Assembly (NCBI GenBank): GCA_964463145.1
Contig: CAYXBG010000007.1
Span: 1 to 38,768 of the forward strand
Origin: CAYXBG01 sp964463145
GTDB taxonomy: Bacteria > Acidobacteriota > UBA6911 > RPQK01 > CBDAPI01
Length of the DNA stretch: 38,768 nt
Reading direction: 5' to 3'
The first letter of the stretch is position 1. Each line of letters opens with the position of its first letter. Positions 22,469 through 31,118 of the stretch are shown piece after piece. Made by a program: the position numbers and the translations under genes. The notes below the pieces were generated by a model. It had not been told where the DNA came from. It worked only from the letters and a program-made list of their open reading frames with translations, and made no database searches.

Positions 22469-23131
22469 TTAGGTAGGAGTGGCCTCTTCGTTGGGAGTAT
22501 CGCCAGGTGTGTCTTCTTTTTCCTGGTTGGTAGTCTCCTCAGTGAGGTCTTCCTTTTCTGTGGATGGCAGCGCCTCTTGTTGGGCGCTAAGCTTGTCTCC
22601 AGCTTCCTGGAGGTATGTGGCCACCTCACCCATTATTTTGGAGCTCTGTTCATTTTCCCTTTGGAGTACTTCGGTCAGGGGCTGCTCACCTTCGACGGTA
22701 ATTGAGATCAATATCTCAATGGGGACCTCGGGATGAGGGTAGGCTTTAACAGTAAAATTACCGATACTTTTCAGGGGATGTTCTAGCTCCATTTTTCGAC
22801 GATCAAGAATGAGCCCCTTTTCTTCGAGAAGATCTGTCAAGTCCTTTGAGGTGACGGATCCAAACAGTACCCCGGTCTCCCCAGCCTTTCGGCTGAGCAC
22901 CAAATGGAGTTTTGCTAGCTCGCCAGCCAGGATCTCTGCAGATTCTTTCTCTTGAGCGGCCTTACGGGCCAAGACCTTTTTCTGCACCTCCATTATTTTT
23001 AGGTTTGCCTCGGTTGCTGGAATAGCTAGTCCCTTGGGAATTAGATAATTACGGCCGTAGCCATTGGCGACTTTCACTACGTCTCCTCGGCGGCCTAAAT
23101 GAATCACGTCGTCTACAAGTACAAGCTGCAT
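22469..23131 (-). CDS. rplI: Ribosomal protein L9 with an acidic C-terminal extension
   Basis: Binds 23S rRNA at the base of the L1 stalk region. The start is ATG 23131, giving MQLVLVDDVIHLGRRGDVVK and then GYGRNYLIPKGLA, with AAGGAGA about eight bases upstream; an upstream in-frame extension of 79 codons is spurious. The N domain, long connecting helix and C domain (LFGSVTSKDL, HPLKSIGNFTV) are present to about residue 148. About 70 further residues are unusual, Glu/Thr/Pro-rich and probably disordered (EKEDLTEETTNQEKEDTPGD). It lies 106 bases after rpsF with no rpsR between. Confidence 0.95.
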   Translation of the reverse strand: MQLVLVDDVIHLGRRGDVVKVANGYGRNYLIPKGLAIPATEANLKIMEVQKKVLARKAAQEKESAEILAGELAKLHLVLSRKAGETGVLFGSVTSKDLTDLLEEKGLILDRRKMELEHPLKSIGNFTVKAYPHPEVPIEILISITVEGEQPLTEVLQRENEQSSKIMGEVATYLQEAGDKLSAQQEALPSTEKEDLTEETTNQEKEDTPGDTPNEEATPT

Positions 23132-23156
23132 AAAATTCTCTCCTTGTTGGAGAACC

Positions 23157-23181
23157 CAGGAGCAAAAGTAGATGCCTCCTG
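23157..23181 (-). other. Hairpin in the rplI leader
   Basis: On the minus strand CAGGAG pairs with CTCCTG across a 13-base loop, about 26 bases upstream of the rplI start, in the 106-base rpsF-rplI spacer. The first arm contains AGGAGG, an SD-like string with no suitable start after it. It could influence translation of rplI or be a relic of a lost gene; no T-run follows, so it is not a terminator. Confidence 0.4.
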
Positions 23182-23237
23182 ATTGCCAAGGAAGTGAGAT
23201 TGGGGAAGGTTTTGAAAATCCCGCCTGATTGAAAGGT

Positions 23238-23666
23238 TTAATCTGTAGATGTTGCCTCAGCGTCCTCTGCGGCAGTCGGGGAATCTTTCTCGACTGCCTC
23301 GGGTTGTGGGGTTTCGGGGCCAGAATCTGTACTGCGGAGCGCGCGCTTCGCGAGGGTCTTTTTAACACGTTTGTGTTGCTGGTCCGAGCGGATTGTTAGA
23401 TAGCGAATCACGGACTCGCTGACCTTGAATCTCCGTTCAAGTTCACTAGCTGCTTCTGCGGCGTCTTCTTCTAGGTCCATAAAGACGTATGTCCCTTCCT
23501 TGTAGTTTTTCACAGGAAAGGCAAGAGGTCTTTTATCCCACTTGTCAATGCCGAGAACTTTGGCTCCCATTTCTTCAGCGACATCCTGGAAAGTCTTGAT
23601 TGTTTCTTCCAAAATGTCGTTCGCCAAATCGGGAGCGAGCACGAAAACAACTTCGTATCGTCTCAT
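23238..23666 (-). CDS. rpsF: Ribosomal protein S6
   Basis: Small-subunit protein that pairs with S18 on the platform. MRRYEVVFVLAPDL, KVLGIDKWDKRPLAFPVKN, GTYVFMDLE and SVIRYLTIR are diagnostic. The ATG at 23666 has AGGAGA nine bases upstream; a TTG two codons earlier is less likely. The protein (142 aa) ends in a basic stretch (HKRVKKTLAKRALR) and then an acidic, Pro/Ala/Thr-rich tail of about 30 residues that looks disordered. Its usual partner gene rpsR is missing from this operon. It follows hppA by 54 bases. Confidence 0.96.
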   Translation of the reverse strand: MRRYEVVFVLAPDLANDILEETIKTFQDVAEEMGAKVLGIDKWDKRPLAFPVKNYKEGTYVFMDLEEDAAEAASELERRFKVSESVIRYLTIRSDQQHKRVKKTLAKRALRSTDSGPETPQPEAVEKDSPTAAEDAEATSTD

Positions 23667-23720
23667 GGACAAATTCTCCTAAATCCTAAAACATTAATTT
23701 TATCACGACAGCGATGTTGT

Positions 23721-25718
23721 TTACCTGATAAGTGGTGCAATTACAAGAGAGACAATCGACATCAGTTTGATCAGGATGTTCATAGCAGGGCCGCTGGTAT
23801 CTTTGAATGGATCTCCTACGGTGTCGCCTACAACACCAGCTTTGTGTGCTGGAGAACCTTTGCCACCCAGAATACCTCCCTCGATCAGTTTCTTAGCATT
23901 GTCCCAGGCCCCGCCAGCATTGGACATGAAAAGGGCCATCAGGACTCCAGTAAGAGTGGCGCCAGCGAGCATCCCCCCAAGTGCATGGGGCCCTAGAAGC
24001 AGCCCTACTATGACTGGGAGGCAGATTGCTACTAGCCCAGGGAAGACCATCTCCCCTAGGGCTGCTTGCGTAGAGATATCGACACAGCGAGCCGTATCTG
24101 GTTTAGCAGTGCCTTCCATTAGCCCTTTGATTTCTCGGAACTGACGGCGTACTTCTTCTACCATCCTGAAAGCTGCTCGTCCAACTGCAGACATGGTCAT
24201 GTCGGCGATCAAGAACGGTAGGGTGCCTCCTATGAATAATCCCACAACTACGTAGGGGTCTAATAGATTGAGAATTTCAAGTCCAACTGTTCTGCTATAG
24301 GCTGAAAAAAGTGCCAAGGCTGTGAGGGCTGCTGACCCTATCGCAAATCCTTTCCCCATAGCAGCTGTGGTATTCCCTATAGAATCTAGGCTGTCCGTGA
24401 TAGCTCGCGTGCCTTCCCCTAACCCTGCCATTTCTGAGATACCTCCAGCATTGTCCGCAATGGGGCCATAGGCATCGACCGACATAGTAATCCCTACCGT
24501 TGCCAACATGCCGACTGCAGCGATTCCGATCCCATAGAGATCTGCGTAGTGGTAGGCGATAAGAATACTTCCACAGATAGTAAAAACCGGGAGTGCTGTA
24601 GATTGCATCCCGACTGCTAATCCAGCGATAATGTTAGTCGCAGAACCGGTCTTGGAAGCTTCGGCGATTCTTCTTATTGGAGAGGCTGCAGTGTAGTATT
24701 CGGTTATTAATCCTATAAGAATACCGCTTAGAGTGCCCACAACCACTGCGGCAAAGATCCCGATTTCCAAATTCATGCAGTTTATCGTCCAATAGGTCCC
24801 AGCCAGGAATAAAATGGCACTCACAATGGGGGCGTAGCGTAAGGCTTCTGCTGGGCCTAGCCGTTGCATCATACGAATGGAGGCTATTCCCGCCAGGGAT
24901 GCAATCAGTCCAATTCCAATAACTAAGAGAGGTAGAGCCATGTATAGGATTCGGGTTTCCGGGCTAATACTCAGTGTTCCGGAGACGCCGGTTGCTGCAA
25001 GCGCTATTGTGGCTATCACCGATCCGACATAACTCTCAAAGATGTCGGCTCCCATCCCTGCTGTATCCCCTACGCAGTCGCCTACGTTGTCAGCTATTGT
25101 AGCTGGATTACGTGGATCGTCTTCCGGGATGCCTGCCTCTACTTTGCCCACCAGATCTGCTCCCACATCGGCAGTTTTAGTGAAAATACCTCCACCAACA
25201 CGGGCGAAAAGCGCGATCGAACTAGCTCCCATCGCGAATCCGCTTATATCATCGAATGCTATCGAGCCACCTGCAGCTACTAAGAAAGCTACGGCTAGTC
25301 CGGCCAGCCCAAGACTGGCAACTGAAAGCCCCATGACAGATCCACCTGAAAAAGCCACGTTCAGAGCTGCAGCTACGCCAGAATCGTTGGCAGCCTGTGT
25401 AGTACGGACGTTAGCCCTTGTGGCGGCTTTCATACCAAAGAAACCTGCAAGCATTGAGCTCGTTGCACCTGTCAGGAAAGCTAGTGCTGTCCAGGGAGAG
25501 ATGGCCCAGGCCAATAGAGATCCGACTATTAATATGAATATGCCCAGAATCCGGTACTCGCGTCGGAGAAAAACCATGGCTCCATCGTGGATAGAATCTG
25601 AGATCTCCACCATCTTTGAATCGGAAACTGCCACTTTTTTTATAGAACGGTAAATGAGCCCTGCGAAAAGAAGGCCAATCAACCCTAATAATGGCAAAAA
25701 CGAAATAAAGTCAATCAT
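23721..25718 (-). CDS. hppA: Membrane-bound pyrophosphatase, K+-dependent, probably Na+-pumping
   Basis: Couples pyrophosphate hydrolysis to Na+ or H+ export across the inner membrane. About 16 hydrophobic spans are visible in 665 aa. The PPi/Mg site is intact: DVGADLVGKVE (184-194), EDDPRNPATIADNVGDCVGD (200-219). The K+-dependence signature reads GNTTAAMGKGFAIGSA with A452 and G455, where K+-independent enzymes have Lys and Thr. The ion-gate region reads D225-I-F-E228, placing Glu three residues after Asp as in Thermotoga Na+-PPase rather than seven residues after as in plant H+-PPase. That favours Na+ (or dual) transport but is not decisive. The gene sits between pth and rpsF, within an otherwise translation-related gene string. 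Confidence 0.95.
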   Translation of the reverse strand: MIDFISFLPLLGLIGLLFAGLIYRSIKKVAVSDSKMVEISDSIHDGAMVFLRREYRILGIFILIVGSLLAWAISPWTALAFLTGATSSMLAGFFGMKAATRANVRTTQAANDSGVAAALNVAFSGGSVMGLSVASLGLAGLAVAFLVAAGGSIAFDDISGFAMGASSIALFARVGGGIFTKTADVGADLVGKVEAGIPEDDPRNPATIADNVGDCVGDTAGMGADIFESYVGSVIATIALAATGVSGTLSISPETRILYMALPLLVIGIGLIASLAGIASIRMMQRLGPAEALRYAPIVSAILFLAGTYWTINCMNLEIGIFAAVVVGTLSGILIGLITEYYTAASPIRRIAEASKTGSATNIIAGLAVGMQSTALPVFTICGSILIAYHYADLYGIGIAAVGMLATVGITMSVDAYGPIADNAGGISEMAGLGEGTRAITDSLDSIGNTTAAMGKGFAIGSAALTALALFSAYSRTVGLEILNLLDPYVVVGLFIGGTLPFLIADMTMSAVGRAAFRMVEEVRRQFREIKGLMEGTAKPDTARCVDISTQAALGEMVFPGLVAICLPVIVGLLLGPHALGGMLAGATLTGVLMALFMSNAGGAWDNAKKLIEGGILGGKGSPAHKAGVVGDTVGDPFKDTSGPAMNILIKLMSIVSLVIAPLIR

Positions 25719-25748
25719 CTGATATTCCTCGGAAGTATAGGATTAGTG

Positions 25749-26312
25749 CTAGCTGCTGTTGCAGGCCGACATAGCCTGCTCGATACCGTGTATCAGGAAG
25801 GTGTCAATCGCTTCGATTGATCGATCCAAAATCGGAATTAGATCTACCGTCTCTTTTTTCTCAAAATCTGCTAGGACAAAATCTGACAGATCTGCTCCCT
25901 TCCTCTGACCGTTAATCCCAACTCGAAGCCGGGACAATTGGGCAGATCCAAGAGTCTGAATTATAGATTCCATTCCTTTGTGTCCTCCAGAACTCCCCTT
26001 GGATCTCATACGAATTTGTCCAAAAGGAAGTGAGACATCATCATAAGCTACTAAAATATGGTGTTGTTCGACATCGTATTTCTTCATAAGCTTTTCAAAC
26101 GCAAAACCACTTCTATTCATGTACGTGACCGGCTTAGCGACCAGAACTATATTGTTACTACTTTGGATCTGGGCTACAAGGGAAGACGAGCTGGGTTTGA
26201 ACTGCCCGCCTCCTCGTTTAGAGACTAGTCGGTCTGCCAGCATGAAGCCGACGTTATGACGAGTTGAGAGGTAGCGGGCCCCTGGGTTGCCCAATCCTAT
26301 GATTAGGTACAT
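25749..26312 (-). CDS. pth: Peptidyl-tRNA hydrolase
   Basis: Recycles peptidyl-tRNAs released prematurely from ribosomes. IIGLGNPGARYLSTRHNVGF contains N9 and the catalytic H19; AYDDVSLPFGQIRMR and SSGGHKGMESIIQTLG follow as expected, as do the substrate-binding Asn in MNRSGFAF and the RLRVGIN strand. Length 187 aa is standard. ATG at 26312. It starts 15 bases after rplY; the rplY-pth pairing is common in bacteria. Confidence 0.96.
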   Translation of the reverse strand: MYLIIGLGNPGARYLSTRHNVGFMLADRLVSKRGGGQFKPSSSSLVAQIQSSNNIVLVAKPVTYMNRSGFAFEKLMKKYDVEQHHILVAYDDVSLPFGQIRMRSKGSSGGHKGMESIIQTLGSAQLSRLRVGINGQRKGADLSDFVLADFEKKETVDLIPILDRSIEAIDTFLIHGIEQAMSACNSS

Positions 26313-26327
26313 GTGGTGAAAACCATT

Positions 26328-26993
26328 TTATTCAGGTTCGGATGCCTCCTGTTCCCCTTCGCCTCTATCAGTTCCTTCTTCGTCGGCAGGAGTTTCTCCT
26401 TCCTCCCCTTCTTCAACCACTTCTTCCTCTATCTCAACTTTGGGTGGCGTCACGGTTAAAAGTACTAACTCTGGGCTCGATAAGATCGAGACCTTGTCTG
26501 ATTCGAAAGTGAGATCTGATACTCGGAGGGCGTCTCCGATGTCCAGGGCAGATACATCTATCTGTATTTGATCAGGCACGTCAGTTGGTAGACATTCTAC
26601 CTCGATTTCCCTTACCACTATATCTAGGATACCTCCCTCCTTGACCCCTTCGGCTTCACCTTGCGGGTCTAGAGGTATCTCGAAGACCCTTGTCTCGTCC
26701 ATGGCGATGGTCTGGAAATCGGCATGGAGCAGATGGCCGCGTACTGGGTCAATCTGGAGATCGCGGATCAAGACATTTAATTTTTCCGAGTTTAGCTCCA
26801 GCTTGAAGATTGTGTTTTGGCCTGTATCAGAGTGGATAATAGAAAAGATCTTCTTTGGATTTACCGAAACGGATATCGACTCGGTCGATCGACCGTAAAT
26901 GACTCCTGGTATCAGACCACTCGCCCGTAGGCGGCGATTAGCATTTTTGCCGAGCTCCGTTCGGGGTTCTGCTTCAACAACAAGATTTGACAT
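26328..26993 (-). CDS. rplY: Ribosomal protein L25 / general stress protein Ctc (bL25, TL5 type)
   Basis: Binds 5S rRNA. The N-terminal L25 domain reads EPRTELGKNANRRLRASGLI then PGVIYG, with VLIRDLQIDPVRGHLLHADF; the C-terminal TL5 beta domain (IPLDPQGEAEGVKEGGILD, VPDQIQIDVSALDIGD) brings it to about 185 residues. A further acidic tail of about 35 residues, very Glu-rich, ends the protein. ATG at 26993 has GGAG seven bases upstream. It lies between prs (51 bases before) and pth (15 bases after), a widely conserved order. Confidence 0.95.
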   Translation of the reverse strand: MSNLVVEAEPRTELGKNANRRLRASGLIPGVIYGRSTESISVSVNPKKIFSIIHSDTGQNTIFKLELNSEKLNVLIRDLQIDPVRGHLLHADFQTIAMDETRVFEIPLDPQGEAEGVKEGGILDIVVREIEVECLPTDVPDQIQIDVSALDIGDALRVSDLTFESDKVSILSSPELVLLTVTPPKVEIEEEVVEEGEEGETPADEEGTDRGEGEQEASEPE

Positions 26994-27044
26994 TGGTTAG
27001 CTCCATTTACGGTATTTTCAGCTTCAATTATATGGTGAATTGGG

Positions 27045-27977
27045 TCAGGAAATAAAAAGCCTACTGACCGAAGTTTCTTCGTGGATCGAGCAGATTGCCT
27101 CGCCCATCAGGGCAGCCACACTAAGGATCTCGAGCTGTTCGATCTGTTTCTCTGGGCCGATTTTGATGGAATTCGTGACGATGACCTTTTCTAGAACTGA
27201 CGATTCAAGACGGGAGATTGCCGGCCCAGACAGGACCGGATGCGTGATCGCCGCAAAGATTTTCTCGGCTCCTTGGTCTCGTAAGGCTTGAGCCGCTTTT
27301 ACTAACGTTCCGGCAGTATCGACCATGTCATCGACTATCACCACATCTTTCCCTTGGATGTCTCCGATGATGTTCATAATTTCCGCTTCATTTGCATCAA
27401 CTCGACGTTTGTCGATTATCGCTAGGTCTGTTTTTAATTGTTTAGCAAAAAATCGCGCTCGTTCAACTCCCCCTGCATCTGGTGAGACTATTGTCACGTT
27501 TGGTAAGTTAACAGATTCAAAATAGTCTAGGATAACTGGGGCCGAGAACAGATGATCCACAGGGATGTTGAAAAAACCCTGGATCTGTCCGGCGTGTAAA
27601 TCCATGGTTAGTAATCGGTTAACCCCTACTGCTGTTAGGAGATCTCCTAGAACTTTGGCTGAGATTGGCACTCTAGGCCTGTCTTTACGGTCTTGTCGCG
27701 CATATCCATAGTAGGGCATAACCGCAGTAATTCTGCGAGCAGAAGCTCTCTTGAAGGCATCGATCATGATTAGGAGCTCCATTATGCTCTCGTTGACCGG
27801 GGGGCAACTGGGCTGGACTACAAATACATCGGCACCGCGAACGTTCTCTAATATCTGAAATCGGATTTCACCATCACTGAAGCGTTTCAATGTTAGCTTT
27901 CCCTGTTCAATCTGGAGATACTCACAGATCTCACGAGTTAGCTCGGGGTTTGAACTGCCGCTAAAAATTTTCAACAT
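27045..27977 (-). CDS. prs: Ribose-phosphate pyrophosphokinase (PRPP synthetase)
   Basis: Makes PRPP from ribose-5-phosphate and ATP for nucleotide, His and Trp synthesis. Motifs: FSGSSNPEL, FSDGEIRFQILENVRG, PYYGYARQDRKDRPRVPISAK (quoted to 20: PYYGYARQDRKDRPRVPISA), MDLHAGQIQGFF and the PRPP loop VVIVDDMVDTAGTL. At 310 aa it is a normal class I enzyme. ATG at 27977 begins MLKIFSGSSN. It lies 22 bases after ispE and leads into rplY and pth. Confidence 0.97.
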   Translation of the reverse strand: MLKIFSGSSNPELTREICEYLQIEQGKLTLKRFSDGEIRFQILENVRGADVFVVQPSCPPVNESIMELLIMIDAFKRASARRITAVMPYYGYARQDRKDRPRVPISAKVLGDLLTAVGVNRLLTMDLHAGQIQGFFNIPVDHLFSAPVILDYFESVNLPNVTIVSPDAGGVERARFFAKQLKTDLAIIDKRRVDANEAEIMNIIGDIQGKDVVIVDDMVDTAGTLVKAAQALRDQGAEKIFAAITHPVLSGPAISRLESSVLEKVIVTNSIKIGPEKQIEQLEILSVAALMGEAICSIHEETSVSRLFIS

Positions 27978-27999
27978 TTTCGCTGAGACTCTGATTAGT

Positions 28000-28938
28000 T
28001 TAAAAATCCTTCAAAATCAGTCCCGAATCGCTAAGAAACTTCCTATATCGGTTTTGGGAGAGAGTTCTACTTTCGAACACTTCCCCTCGGCACGATCCTA
28101 CAAGGGACTGTACCACTGGCCGGGTACGTTGCTCAGATACGATACCCATAACGGTCGAACCACTCCCACAAAGGAGGACCCGATCACATCCAGCCTCGAG
28201 CAGCAAAGAGCGAGCCTCCGCGACCTCATGATAGTGTTTTGAGATCGGAGTCTCAAAATCGTTTTCGATCAGGCCACGAATATTCCGCCCCCGATCAACA
28301 AGTGCGCGGAAACGTTGGATTTTAGTATTGACTCTGGTCTTTGTCAACAGAGTCGACTTGCTGACCAGAGAAGGCCACTGACCTAGAGTATAGGCCTTTT
28401 CGGTAGAGATTTCCGAGTTTGGATAATAAAGGACTAATCTTTCAGAGGGGGCATCCTGGAGAGGCTCTATTTTTTCCCCTCTCCCTATGGCAGCAGCAGT
28501 GCCGCCTTTCAGGAAAAAGGGGACATCAGAGCCTAAGCCGGCGGCAATTTTGAAGAGTTCCCAATAATCTAGTCCGCAATTCCACAATTGGTTGAGTGCC
28601 ATCAAGGTCGTTGCTGCATTTGATGACCCTCCACCTAATCCTCCTCCCACTGGAACTCTTTTGACTAGGTGGATATGGGCACCACACTTGACTGAGCAAT
28701 TTCTCCTAAGGCGATCAGCCGCAAGCCAAGCGATGTTGTCTTTTCCGGCGGGAACAGATCTTCCTGAGCTAGTAACCTTTAACTTTGCACTGGAGTGGTC
28801 TACGCGAATACTTATTTCGTCATGCAGGTCGATGGTCTGCAGGATTGTATTGATTTCATGATAACCGTCTGTACGTTTCCCCAGTACATTTAAGAGCCAG
28901 TTGATTTTGCAGAAGGAAGGGAGTTGGAGTTTGTCCAC
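28000..28938 (-). CDS. ispE: 4-diphosphocytidyl-2-C-methyl-D-erythritol kinase
   Basis: GHMP-family kinase of the non-mevalonate (MEP) isoprenoid pathway. SFCKINWLLNVLGKRTDGYH at the N terminus (catalytic Lys and substrate loop), the glycine-rich ATP loop PVGGGLGGGSSNAATTLMAL, GSDVPFFLKGGTAAAIGRGE and the late LLCGSGSTVMGI are all typical. Length 312 aa, slightly longer than E. coli IspE. The start is GTG at 28938 (MDKLQLPSFCKIN); no clear SD precedes it. It lies directly upstream of prs, a conserved pairing. Presence implies MEP-derived isoprenoids, needed for the menaquinone tail and undecaprenyl carrier. Confidence 0.95.
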   Translation of the reverse strand: MDKLQLPSFCKINWLLNVLGKRTDGYHEINTILQTIDLHDEISIRVDHSSAKLKVTSSGRSVPAGKDNIAWLAADRLRRNCSVKCGAHIHLVKRVPVGGGLGGGSSNAATTLMALNQLWNCGLDYWELFKIAAGLGSDVPFFLKGGTAAAIGRGEKIEPLQDAPSERLVLYYPNSEISTEKAYTLGQWPSLVSKSTLLTKTRVNTKIQRFRALVDRGRNIRGLIENDFETPISKHYHEVAEARSLLLEAGCDRVLLCGSGSTVMGIVSEQRTRPVVQSLVGSCRGEVFESRTLSQNRYRKFLSDSGLILKDF

Positions 28939-28984
28939 GTTGTGAGCAGCGTTTTTAAAGGATAGCTTTCACCATCATCAGATC

Positions 28985-30952
28985 TTATTTGTGCATAGGA
29001 GGTTTGATAGGGCTCCTTTTTTCTAAGGCAATCAACTTAGCACGGACCTTTTCAGATTCTTCATGGTCTTCAGCCCAAGACACAGATTTCTTATAGTAGG
29101 TTAATGCCTTCGATTTATCACCTAGTTTCACGTAAAGATCCCCGAGATGTTCTAGGATGGTCGGATCTGAGCCATCTACCTCGAAAGCCTGTATCAGGTT
29201 TTTTTCGGCTAAGTCTAACTTGTTGAGCTTGAAGTACACCCATCCAAGGCTATCCCGGTAAGCTCCATTGTGTGGATCTTGGACTAGCGCTCGCTCGATG
29301 TAGTCTAAGGCTTCATTCAGACGTGTACCTCTTTCGGCGAGCATGTAGCCGAGATAATTCAGGACGACAGCGTGATTTGGAGTCTTGTCGAGAACCTTTT
29401 TGAACTGTTTTTCAGCCGATCTGATGTCTCCGAGCTGTTCCAAGGTAGCCCCCAAGTGAAAAGTTAACCTTTCGCTATCAGGGTTTTCGGCGAGGCCGTC
29501 CCGGATAACGTGTAATGCTTTCCGGTGTTCGTTATGTTCGCTATACAATTGACTAGTCGAGACGTAAAATTCTTCCACTTTCCCCAAGTCTCCAGCGCCT
29601 TTTTTTTCTTTTCTGAGTTGTTTTCTAAGAAGTTTTACACCAGCCCTTAATTGATCCGATGCTGATAGCATGCGTGCGTGGGTAATGGCGACATGAGTGT
29701 TGTCTGGGGCTTCTTGGTACAGGGACCTACTCAAGTGAAGAGCTTGGCGCAGCAGTTGAGCCTCTTTGAGGGTATAAACTAAGCCCAATTTGATTTGCTG
29801 ATTGTCTGGATGTTCTTTAGATAGTGTTCGGAACAGGTTTATTGCCTTTTCATGCTGATGTGATTCTTGGTAGAGAACTGCGAGGAATTGGCGGAAACGA
29901 GTCCTGGAATCGACACGTGCGGGTTCATTGCTAGTGAGGGCTATCAGTTTCTCGAGATGCCTGATGGCCTTTCCCCTACGGCCAAGATTTCGAAGCGAGG
30001 AAGCAATGTAATAATTAGCCTCCAGGTGATTAGGGTTTTCATTCAAGACCATCTGAAGTTTTTCTACAGCTACCGAGTACTGTCGCCGTCCCTCGTAAGC
30101 TTTGCCTAGTTCAACACGAGCCTGCAGATCGTATGAATGCTCAACTACTCCAGAGAGTACTTCAATAGCCTCTTCAAAACGTCCTTTCCGGTTTAATAAT
30201 GTGCCTAGAGAAAACCCAACATCGGATCTGTGCGCGTCATCTAGGATCACCTCACGGGCGCGTTGATATATCTCGATCGCCCTATCTACATGGTTCAACG
30301 AGTTGTGAAGATGTCCGAGCAGACTTAACTTTTGGCCCAGTTCTCTGTCTTCTATGAGAGATTCTTGGAGTATCTTAATAGCTTCATCGGTTCTAGAGAG
30401 GTTGGCCAGAGCTTGTGCATGTCGTAGATCAACGCCGGGTATGTTATCCCGTACGCCGCGAAGCAGGGCATAGGTTTCAGAGGCTTTTGACCATTGTCGA
30501 GAGGAGAAGTAAAGACCGGCCAGAGGGAAAAGGGCATCAGGGTCATCCGGAACCAAATCGAGGTAATTTGAAAAGTTAGAGATAGCATTTTCTAAAACAT
30601 CTACTCGACCCTGTTGCACAAATGTTAGATAAATCTTGCCCAGCAACAGGTGAGGCTCTGGGTTTTCGGCATCTAGTTCGATCGATCTTCTGCAAGCATC
30701 GATGGCGGCTTGTAGTTGATTCGTTTCGGCTAATGAAAGAGCGAGCCAGGAGTGAAGCTCGGAGCTTTCAGGGTCATGACTGAGAGCTTTATTCAGTTCC
30801 TCAACTGCTCTCTCATGAGCTGTCCCCTCCCGATGAAAGCGTGAGAGACTAAAGTGGTAATAGGCTTTTGCTCGGTCGGAAGTTTCAGTGCTGCCCTCCA
30901 ATATAGCCGTTCCAGACATGCTCAGCAGAATTGTCAGTATAAGTGAACCCAT
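28985..30952 (-). CDS. Exported TPR-repeat protein
   Basis: A 655-residue protein built almost entirely of tetratricopeptide repeats, which form protein-binding superhelices. A probable signal peptide or anchor lies at 1-20 (MGSLILTILLSMSGTAILEG). Repeat units with the W/L-G-Y-A-P pattern are visible throughout, for example ALSHDPESSELHSWLALSLA, VLNENPNHLEANYYIASSLR, VLDKTPNHAVVLNYLGYMLA and ALVQDPHNGAYRDSLGWVYF; I count roughly 14-16 units. Members with this look are placed in the cell envelope and often act with outer-membrane assembly or secretion systems, but no partner is evident here. AGGG lies just upstream of the ATG. It lies between dciA and ispE on the same strand. Confidence 0.85.
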   Translation of the reverse strand: MGSLILTILLSMSGTAILEGSTETSDRAKAYYHFSLSRFHREGTAHERAVEELNKALSHDPESSELHSWLALSLAETNQLQAAIDACRRSIELDAENPEPHLLLGKIYLTFVQQGRVDVLENAISNFSNYLDLVPDDPDALFPLAGLYFSSRQWSKASETYALLRGVRDNIPGVDLRHAQALANLSRTDEAIKILQESLIEDRELGQKLSLLGHLHNSLNHVDRAIEIYQRAREVILDDAHRSDVGFSLGTLLNRKGRFEEAIEVLSGVVEHSYDLQARVELGKAYEGRRQYSVAVEKLQMVLNENPNHLEANYYIASSLRNLGRRGKAIRHLEKLIALTSNEPARVDSRTRFRQFLAVLYQESHQHEKAINLFRTLSKEHPDNQQIKLGLVYTLKEAQLLRQALHLSRSLYQEAPDNTHVAITHARMLSASDQLRAGVKLLRKQLRKEKKGAGDLGKVEEFYVSTSQLYSEHNEHRKALHVIRDGLAENPDSERLTFHLGATLEQLGDIRSAEKQFKKVLDKTPNHAVVLNYLGYMLAERGTRLNEALDYIERALVQDPHNGAYRDSLGWVYFKLNKLDLAEKNLIQAFEVDGSDPTILEHLGDLYVKLGDKSKALTYYKKSVSWAEDHEESEKVRAKLIALEKRSPIKPPMHK

Positions 30953-31118
30953 CTCGCCCTATTGGTTAAGATCCGTACTTGATGTAGTAAATGGTGCCCA
31001 CATACCAGAGAGATAGACCTGTTGCTTCGTTATGTCACAGTCCACAAAGTGCACTCCTTCAGAGTATAGGTCTGGCCTCGGAATCAGACAACTGCAACTC
31101 GTCTTGGTGGTGGTATTT

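Noticed and set aside
23132..23368. 79-codon N-terminal extension of L9 in the same frame
   Set aside because: It runs through the rpsF end in another frame and has no family similarity; ATG 23131 has an ideal AAGGAGA site and gives the normal L9 N terminus.
25042..25653. 203-codon plus-strand ORF opposite hppA
   Set aside because: Antisense shadow of a conserved membrane-protein gene; Ala/Ser/Pro-rich low-complexity translation with no family match.
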